64,000 nt of DNA from Liolophura sinensis (Eukaryota > Mollusca > Polyplacophora > Chitonida > Chitonidae). The stretch is from assembly GCF_032854445.1 (NCBI RefSeq), contig NC_088302.1:53536046-53600045 (forward strand), in the 5' to 3' direction. Positions within the stretch are counted from its first letter, which is position 1. Each line of letters opens with the position of its first letter. The position numbers and the translations under genes were made by a program. Shown one piece after another: positions 57,267-64,000 of the stretch. Under the pieces are notes generated by a model. The model did not search any database and was not told the origin of the DNA. It saw only the letters and a program-made list of their open reading frames with translations.

Positions 57267-60200
57267 TCAAAATGTGGCTGCAATCTCCTTTATAGTTACA
57301 AAAGTGCCTGTCACAAAACCTAAGAAACCAAATACACATATTAATACGTCTTTGATTATACATCCAATGCTGATGGACTCATTTTCTCCAGTGTATGTAA
57401 CAATCTCTATGATTGGTGGAAAAATGAGTGCTAGGCAACTGCTGGCAAAGGCTCCAACCAATGAGATGAGCAGATCCAAATGAGGTACCAACACTGCAAT
57501 ACACACTGAAAATAAAAATGAATATATTTATTTATTTATTTATTTGATTGGTGTTTTATGCCTTACTCAAGAATATTTCACTTATATGACGGCAGCCAGC
57601 ATTATGATTGGAAGAAACCAGGCAGAGCCCGGGGGGAAACCCACAACCATCTGAAGGTTGCTGACAGACCTTCCCACTTAGGAAAGGAAGCCAGCCTAAG
57701 CTGGACTTGAACTCATAGCGACCGCATTGGTAAGAGGCTCCTGGGTCATTACGCTGCACTAGCGCGCTAACCAACTGAGCCATAGAGGCCCCTAAAATGA
57801 ATACAAAAAGTTACATAAACAACATAAAATAAATAGCAAGCCTAGTGTAAAGGTAGGAGAAATATTGACTCGGACATACTATTTTATTATGGTACAACAG
57901 CCAGAGGAATGCAGCATCAACAGGCAGAGGAATGCAGTATCAACAGCCAGAGGAATGCAGCATCAACATGCAGAGGAACGCAGTATCAACAGACAGAGGA
58001 ATGCAGTATCAACAGCCAGAGAAATGCAGTATCAACAGGCAGAGGAATGCAGTATCAAGAGCCAGAGGAATGTAGTATCAACAGGCAGAGAATGCAGTAT
58101 CAACAGCCAGAGGAATGCAGTATTCGCCCGGACAGGAATGCAGTATCAACAGGCAGAGGAATGCAGCATCAACAGACAGAAGAATGCAGCATCAGCAGGC
58201 AGAGGAACACAGCATCAACAGCCAGAGGAATGCAGCATCAGCAGGCAGAGGAATGCAGTATCAACAGCCAGAGGAATGCAGTATCCGCCAGGAAAGGAAT
58301 GTAGCATCAAACAGGCAGAAGAATGCAGTATCAACAGCCAGAGGAGTGCAGCATCAACAGGCAGAGGAATGCAGCATCAAACAGGCAGAGGAATGCAGTA
58401 TCAACAGGCAGAGGAATGCAGTATCAACAGGCAGAGGAATGCAGCATCAACAGCCAGAGGAAGGCAGTATCAACAGGCAGAGAAATGCAGCATCAACAGC
58501 CAGAGGAATGCAGCATCAGCAGGCAGATGAACGCAGTATCAACAGGCAGAGGAATGCAGTATCCGACAGGAAAGGAATGTAGCATCAAACAGGCAGAAGA
58601 ATGCAGTATCAACAGCCAGAGGAATGCAACATCAAACAGGCAGAGGAATGCAGTATCAGCCAGGAAATGAATGCAGCATGAGCAGGCAGAGGAATGCAGT
58701 ATCAACAGACAGAAGGATGCAGCATCAACAGGCAGAGGAATGTAGTATCAACATGCAGAAAATGCAGTATCAACAGCCAGAGAAATGCAGTATCAACAGG
58801 CAGAGGAATGCAGTATCAAGGGCCAGGGGAATGTAGTATCAACAGGCAGAGAATGCAGTATCAACAGCCAGAGGAATGCAGTACCAACAGCCAGAGGAAT
58901 GCAGTATTCGCCAGGAAAGGAATGCAGTATCAACAGGCAGAGGAATGCAGCATCAACAGACAGAAGAATGCAGCATCAGCAGGCAGAGGAACACAGCATC
59001 AACAGCCAGAGGAATGCAGCATCAGCAGGCAGAGGAATGCAGTATCAACAGCCAGAGGAATGCAGTATCCGCCAGGAAAGGAATGTAGCATCAAACAGGC
59101 AGAAGAATGCAGTATCAACAGCCAGAGGAGTGCAGCATCAGCAGGCAGAGGAATGCAGTATCAACAGCCAGAGGAATGCAGCATCAAACAGGCAGAGGAA
59201 TGCAGTATCAACAGGCAGAGGAATGCAGCATCAACAGACAGAGGAAGGCAGTATCAACAGGCAGAGGAATGCAGCATCAACAGCCAGAGGAATGCAGCAT
59301 CAGCAGGCAGATGAACGCAGTATCAACAGGCAGAGGAATGCAGTATCTGTCAGGAAAGGAATACAGCATCAAACAGGCAGAAGAATGCAGTATCAACAGC
59401 CAGAGGAATGCAGCATCAGCAGGCAGAGGAACGCAGCATCAACAGGCAGAAGAATGCAGTATCAACAGCCAGAGGAATGCAGTATCCGCCAGGAAAGGAA
59501 TGTAGCATCAAACAGGCAGAAGAATGCAGTATCAACAGCCAGAGGAGTGCAGCATCAACAGGCAGAGGAACGCAGCATCAACAGGCAGAAGAATGCAGTA
59601 TCAACAGCCAGAGGAACGCAGTATCCGACAGGAAAGGAATGTAGCATCAAACAGGCAGAAGAATGCAGTATCAACAGCCAGAGGAATGCAACATCAAACA
59701 GGCAGAGGAATGCAGTATCAGCCAGGAAATGAATGCAGCATGAGCAGGCAGAGAAATGCAGTATCAACAGACAGAAGGATGCAGCATCAACAGGCAGAGG
59801 AATGTAGTATCAACAAGCATTCTGCAAGTGTTGCTTTTGCCAAAGATACAAATCCATTAATTACCAGTTTAAGTCCACAGAATATAGCTGTTTTCAAAGA
59901 CTTCATCAGAGCATGAATGGTCATTATTGTGTTGAAAATGGACAAAACGGACCACAACTCAAAGCTGTTCTGTAATTTGTCAATTTAGTATAATAAACTG
60001 GTCCAGAAAACTAGCATAGACAAAACAGCTGTAAATTTGCTGAAAATCTGGATCTGTAATTGACCAAGATGAAGACACATAGCACATCTCAATTCAATAT
60101 GATAAATACTTTTGAAAAAACAAAAGATGTCTGGAAAACCGATTTGTGATGGACTCCGAAATGAGAGTACCCTCTGATACAGGTGCGGGACTAATAAAAC

Positions 60201-61976
60201 GAGATAATACAGCCGCTACTCACATGTTAACAGGACCAGGACTGCTCTGAAGATATACTGTCCGTAGAATTTGAGACGCTGGTTCCTGATGCGCTCCTCT
60301 ATCAGTGGCCAGTAAATGTTCACAGGGACATAAAACTGTAATGCATAAGTGATGAACACTGCCACCGAAAACATCACCTTCACCAAAACGTATAACCTAC
60401 AACAAAGGAATGTCGCACAACTCAGGGACTGAAGAACCACCCTGTTGCCAAGGAAATTGTACTTTCAGCAGCCTATGTGAATTAATGATGGAAGTATGTC
60501 CAACAGAAGCAATTGCCGACAGATGACACACCACAGATGACAAAATCTTGTAGTCACTCTAGCTGAGGGATTATTTATTTATTTATTTATTTGATTGGTG
60601 TTCTACGCCATAATCAAGAATATTTCACTTATACGACAGCGGCCAGCATTATGGTGGGTGGAAACTGGGCAGAGCCCGGGGGAAATCCACGACCATCCAC
60701 AGGTTGCTGGCAGACCTTCCCACTGACGCCCGGAGAGGAAGCCAGCAAGAGCTGGACTTGAACTCACAGCGACAGCATTGGTGAGAGGCTCCTGGGTCAT
60801 TACGCTGCGCTAGTGCGCTAACCAACTGAGCCACGGAGGCCCCCGAGGGATTAAGCATGATTGATAAGGCGTAGTATCTAGGGAAATGAAGGTAGAAAAG
60901 GTCTGTTTTTCTTTTGCAATGACACGTAATATTTTCACATTCAGAGCCACAGAAAGTGATCAGTCACACCTACAATTTCTTATGGCAATGATATGCCCTT
61001 TTATAAAGCAAATGTCAATCAAAGATTTATAAAAACTAACTATATAACTAATTAGACTCTGAAAAATACAAAGAGATCTACGTTTAAATCTTTCCATACT
61101 CTCATATTGAATGATTTGGAAATTTTGCAGCCAGACTGAACCATTTGTATCTGCTGGAGAGAAAATGTAAATCTCTTTATACATACCTGTATAAGCCCTT
61201 ATGTTCTAACTACCCCTCAAACACCCCCCCATCTCACCCACAATCCGCATTGCAAACTCCACAAATACCATTTAAATTCTGTCATCAGGTTCTATCCATG
61301 TTGATGGTATCAAACACCCATGGAGGAATCTCCTAATTTCTGCATCCACATGGCCAGCATGTAACTTATTGGTTCCCTTCTCAGAGGAAGCTACATACAT
61401 TTAAATAAGTTTCAAATTAAGAATGAATGCTTGGGCTTTTACGCTGTTCTTAACCATTTTGAAGTCACATGACAACGAGCAGGTGTATGTTCATATAAAG
61501 TGTCTTCTCATATTGCTGCAACCAATGAAGTATCATGCCAAAGACACCAGACACCAGGCCTTCCAGTCCTGTTTCCTTGCTCTACCCTCTCAGTGCTGAG
61601 CACAAAGCGAGGTAGCAACAAGTACCATTTTTGAAGTTTTTGGTATGACCTGACCCGGGTTTGATCTCTGATCTCTTGACTTTGTTTCAGACTTTGAGCT
61701 AAAATATATAAAAGTGAAAATGAATGCTCTTGTGATCAAATGACCACAGACCTTTTGTGGAAGTCATTACAGGAGTCATGACTATCTGGAAACTCACCAC
61801 TCTTTTACAGGTAGGTTTAATGTAATGCTTCCTTTGACTGCGTCTCCAAACCTCAGGTTGCCATAGAAACCCACAGCTGTGTAGAGAACAGTGGTGATGA
61901 CCATGCCCAGGTTAAGCACACCTGTCCAGCCCCCGAAATCCTCTGGGTGAATCATCTTATTCTCTATAGGTAAAAC
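57267..61976 (-). CDS. SLC36: SLC36-type proton-coupled amino acid transporter, last three exons
   Basis: Minus-strand exons 61976-61798, 60396-60224 and 57505-57267 (TGA at 57269-57267) join in frame (phases 2 then 1) to give the last 196 residues. Exon A begins VLPIENKMIHPEDFGGWTG, the signature that follows the substrate-site region in SLC36/PAT transporters, then a membrane segment and GSITLNLP. Exon B has a membrane segment ending ITYALQFYVPVNIYWPLIEE. Exon C has LVPHLDLLISLVGAFASSCL, ALIFPPIIE and a final membrane segment, with a short cytoplasmic end. About five membrane segments of the usual eleven are present. These carriers move small amino acids with H+ across plasma or lysosomal membranes. 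Upstream exons were not found between 61977 and 64000 and must lie beyond the window. Intron 2 contains the 23-bp satellite, and the last intron ends in a SINE. Confidence 0.93.
57525..57793 (-). mobile_element. Family-1 SINE, full length with 10-bp target-site duplication, beside an SLC36 acceptor
   Basis: Full family structure in reverse, ending with head sequence CTAACCAACTGAGCCATAGA. AAAATGAATA flanks it at 57515-57524 and 57794-57803. The SINE 3' end lies 19 bp upstream of the exon that starts at 57505. Confidence 0.95.
57900..59830. repeat. 23-bp minisatellite, about 83 copies, in the last SLC36 intron
   Basis: Unit GGAATGCAGTATCAACAGGC plus AGA, with AT/GC variants (GCAGCATCAACAGCCAGA) and small insertions (TCCGCCAGGAAA). 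The + strand lacks stop codons in all three frames over long stretches, giving overlapping open frames up to 315 codons. There is no gene evidence for them. Confidence 0.96.
60574..60844 (-). mobile_element. Family-1 SINE, full length with 9-bp target-site duplication
   Basis: Complete reverse-oriented copy ending in AACTGAGCCACGGAGGCCCC. GAGGGATTA occurs on both sides at 60565-60573 and 60845-60853. In the SLC36 intron between the exons at 61976-61798 and 60396-60224. Confidence 0.95.
61423..61690 (-). mobile_element. Diverged family-2-like SINE
   Basis: ATGCTTGGGCTTTTACGCTG, GAAGTCACATGACAACGAGC and CGAGGTAGCAACAAGTACCA follow the family-2 order. On the minus strand GATCAAACCCGGGTCAGGTC is a box-B-like region. 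Confidence 0.55.
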
Positions 61977-64000
61977 CTGCACAGGTAGGAAAAACACACC
62001 TGTTTATACTTTCATATTATTATACATTTTAATACACTACATTATGAATAATTTCATGTACAACACCTGCTATCAAGGTTACATGTAGAAAAAAAAGTAG
62101 GCCAACTGGGAATCATGACAGCTTGTGCCAAAATCCTCATGATTTTATTTCTCTATCTGATTGGCGTTTTATGCACCGCATTTGCAATCATGGTATCGAC
62201 AAAAGCTAACGTAAGAACTAAAAACCTGCACGACTCGAGAAAAAAGGCTGAGGGTAATTTATTTCATTTGGCTCAATAGCTTTGAAGATATAATGGTGAA
62301 CAACAAAATTTGAACTTGGTCCTGAGAAAGTAGGTCAATGCTCATCTGCTCAGAGCTCAATCTAAATGACTGGCCTTGCGGCCCTACATGTACCCCATCT
62401 CATCCACAATCAGCATTTTTAACTCCACAAATAGCATTATCATGAAATTCTATATCATCAGGTTCTCTCTATGTGCTGGTATCAAACAACCATGAAGGAA
62501 TGAACAACTGGCCTAGTGGCCCTACATGTTATCCATCTCATCCACAATCAGCATTTTTAACTCCACAAATAGCATTAACATACAATTCTATATCATCAGG
62601 TTGTTTCTATGTGCTGGTATCAAACAACCATGAAGGAATAAATGACTGGCCCAACGGCCCTACATGTACCCCATCTCATCCACAATCAGCATTTTTAACT
62701 CCACAAATAGCATTATCATGAAATTCTATATCATCAGGTTCTCTCTATGTGCTTGTATTAAACAACCATGAAGGAATAAACAACTGGCCTAACGGCCCTA
62801 CATGTACCCCATCTCATCCACAATCAGCATTTTTAACTCCACAAATAGTATTAATATAAAATTCTATATCATCAGGTTCTCTCTATGTGCTGGTATCAAA
62901 CAACCATGAAGGAATAAACAACTGGCCTAACAGCCCTACATGTTATCCATCTCATCCACAATCAGCATTTTTAACTCCACAAATAGTATTAACATAAAAT
63001 TCTATATCAGCGGGTTCTTTCTATGTGCTGGTATCAAACAACTATGAAGGAATAAATGACTGGCCTAGCGGATCTACATTTCAATGAACCTGGCTCATTA
63101 ATTTTTGAGACAAAGTTTCCAAGCAAATTGTGATCTCTGATCTGAGAAAAAAGTTTTAAAGTGCATCACGATGACCAAAATGTAAGCCTGTCTACTGAGC
63201 TACTGGTGAATCTGCTATAAAGATTCAATGAATTTGGCTCAGAAGCTTTGGAGATAAAATGCTACTAAACAAGCTATGAAGTATGTCAAGGCTCAATAAA
63301 ACTTTAATAACACATTCATTTACAACAGTCTTCCTTCTGGAGCCGAAATAAATAATGTCAATACAGTTATTCCTGCTGACTGGTGTCTGATAGCTGACAC
63401 TGCCTTTGTTCATACTGATCACTGTTGTAAGATAAAACTAAAAAAGGTCAGCACTTTTAAATGTATTCTTTCTTGTAACACTTCAAATAAAAGACAACTC
63501 AAGGATTTTGTATAAGTATCATTGAAAAAGAACATGCTGTTAGCTAAAAAAAAAAGGGTCTTCTTGTGACCAGTAATAAAGCCAAAATCTGTTTCTGAAA
63601 TAAATCAATGTATGGAATTAAGAGATACATGGCTGTCTACATGTTGAGTTGATGTTTTGTTTTGGCCAATCATATTGCTCCATTTTCAATTTTCTGCCCA
63701 ATAATATGAATTGGCTATTTCTTGTTCAAAACATTTGGGGCTAACCCGTTTGTCTCGAGCATTACAGAGCTCAGGCCTGTGACTCATTGCCCACTGACAA
63801 TTTCTGCTCCCACAACTTTGCAAGACATAGAATTTGACAGGGATTTATCTTGCTTGTGATATTCTTTTTTAATCTATTGTACACATAATTGTATGCGTTT
63901 GATTCAAGAAATGTTGTTACCAAAGTTTTCTTTTCTTTAAATATGAAAAACAATATTTTGAAACCACTGCATTTTGCTCGAAACAGTTTCTGTTCATGGA
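61977..64000 (-). other. Intron upstream of the SLC36 exons
   Basis: No SLC36 exon was found here on the minus strand. The region contains a tandem repeat of about 140 bp (62390-63070) and otherwise A/T-rich sequence. Since the exon starting at 61976 begins at a splice acceptor, this is read as intron of the transporter gene. Confidence 0.55.
62390..63070. repeat. Tandem repeat, about 140-bp unit, five copies
   Basis: Units contain CATCTCATCCACAATCAGCA, TTTTTAACTCCACAAATAGC, TCTATATCATCAGGTT and AACAACCATGAAGGAAT. A diverged single copy is at about 61205-61335, on the other side of the SLC36 exon. Confidence 0.92.

Noticed and set aside
58785-59732. 315-codon open frame of Gln/Cys/Arg-rich repeats
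   Set aside because: It is the 23-bp satellite read through; all three frames are open in the same way, it sits in an SLC36 intron on the other strand, and no splice or family evidence supports it.

Overview
This window is nuclear DNA from an animal, most likely a lophotrochozoan and probably a mollusc. Reasons: short exons separated by GT...AG introns of about 0.1 to 6 kb, animal gene families, frequent ACATGTA-type words, and many copies of tRNA-derived SINEs of a kind I associate with mollusc genomes. There are no operons, no bacterial signals and no CRISPR. The species cannot be named from the sequence alone.

Layout. (1) 651-18357, + strand: the 3' part of an MCTP gene (multiple C2 domains plus two C-terminal membrane segments), with the second and third C2 domains, the membrane hairpin region, several tiny in-frame exons and the stop codon; the 5' exons lie before the window. 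(2) 18358-23868: 3' UTR and intergenic DNA with SINE and foldback elements. (3) 23869-42661, + strand: a complete Cactin gene, 18 coding exons and 725 residues, from an RS-rich N-terminus to the conserved C-terminal domain. (4) 42662-49846: 3' UTR, SINEs and short repeats. (5) 51773-49847, - strand: a two-exon gene for a predicted secreted coiled-coil, cysteine-rich protein I do not recognise. (6) 51774-57266: gene-poor DNA with satellites and a second copy of a roughly 500-bp foldback element. (7) 61976-57267, - strand: the last three coding exons of an SLC36-type proton-coupled amino acid transporter, with earlier exons beyond the right edge.

The genes are unrelated in function: a Ca2+-binding ER/vesicle membrane protein, a nuclear splicing factor and NF-kB pathway regulator, a secreted protein and an amino acid transporter. 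Nothing indicates co-regulation.

The most striking feature is in the introns. Several tandem arrays in the two + strand genes have repeat units that copy the neighbouring splice junction. Cactin exon 5, 13 and 14 donors each lie at the head of an array of donor-like units. Cactin exon 10 follows a 2.1-kb array of 22-bp units that each carry an AG|GTATGAC junction. MCTP exon 10 is preceded by 74-bp units that each repeat the acceptor and the first bases of the exon. Other items of interest are in-frame microexons in MCTP, a SINE inserted 19 bp upstream of an SLC36 exon, several target-site duplications that mark recent SINE insertion, two kinds of foldback element, and a 1.9-kb 23-bp satellite that is open in all three frames without looking like a gene.
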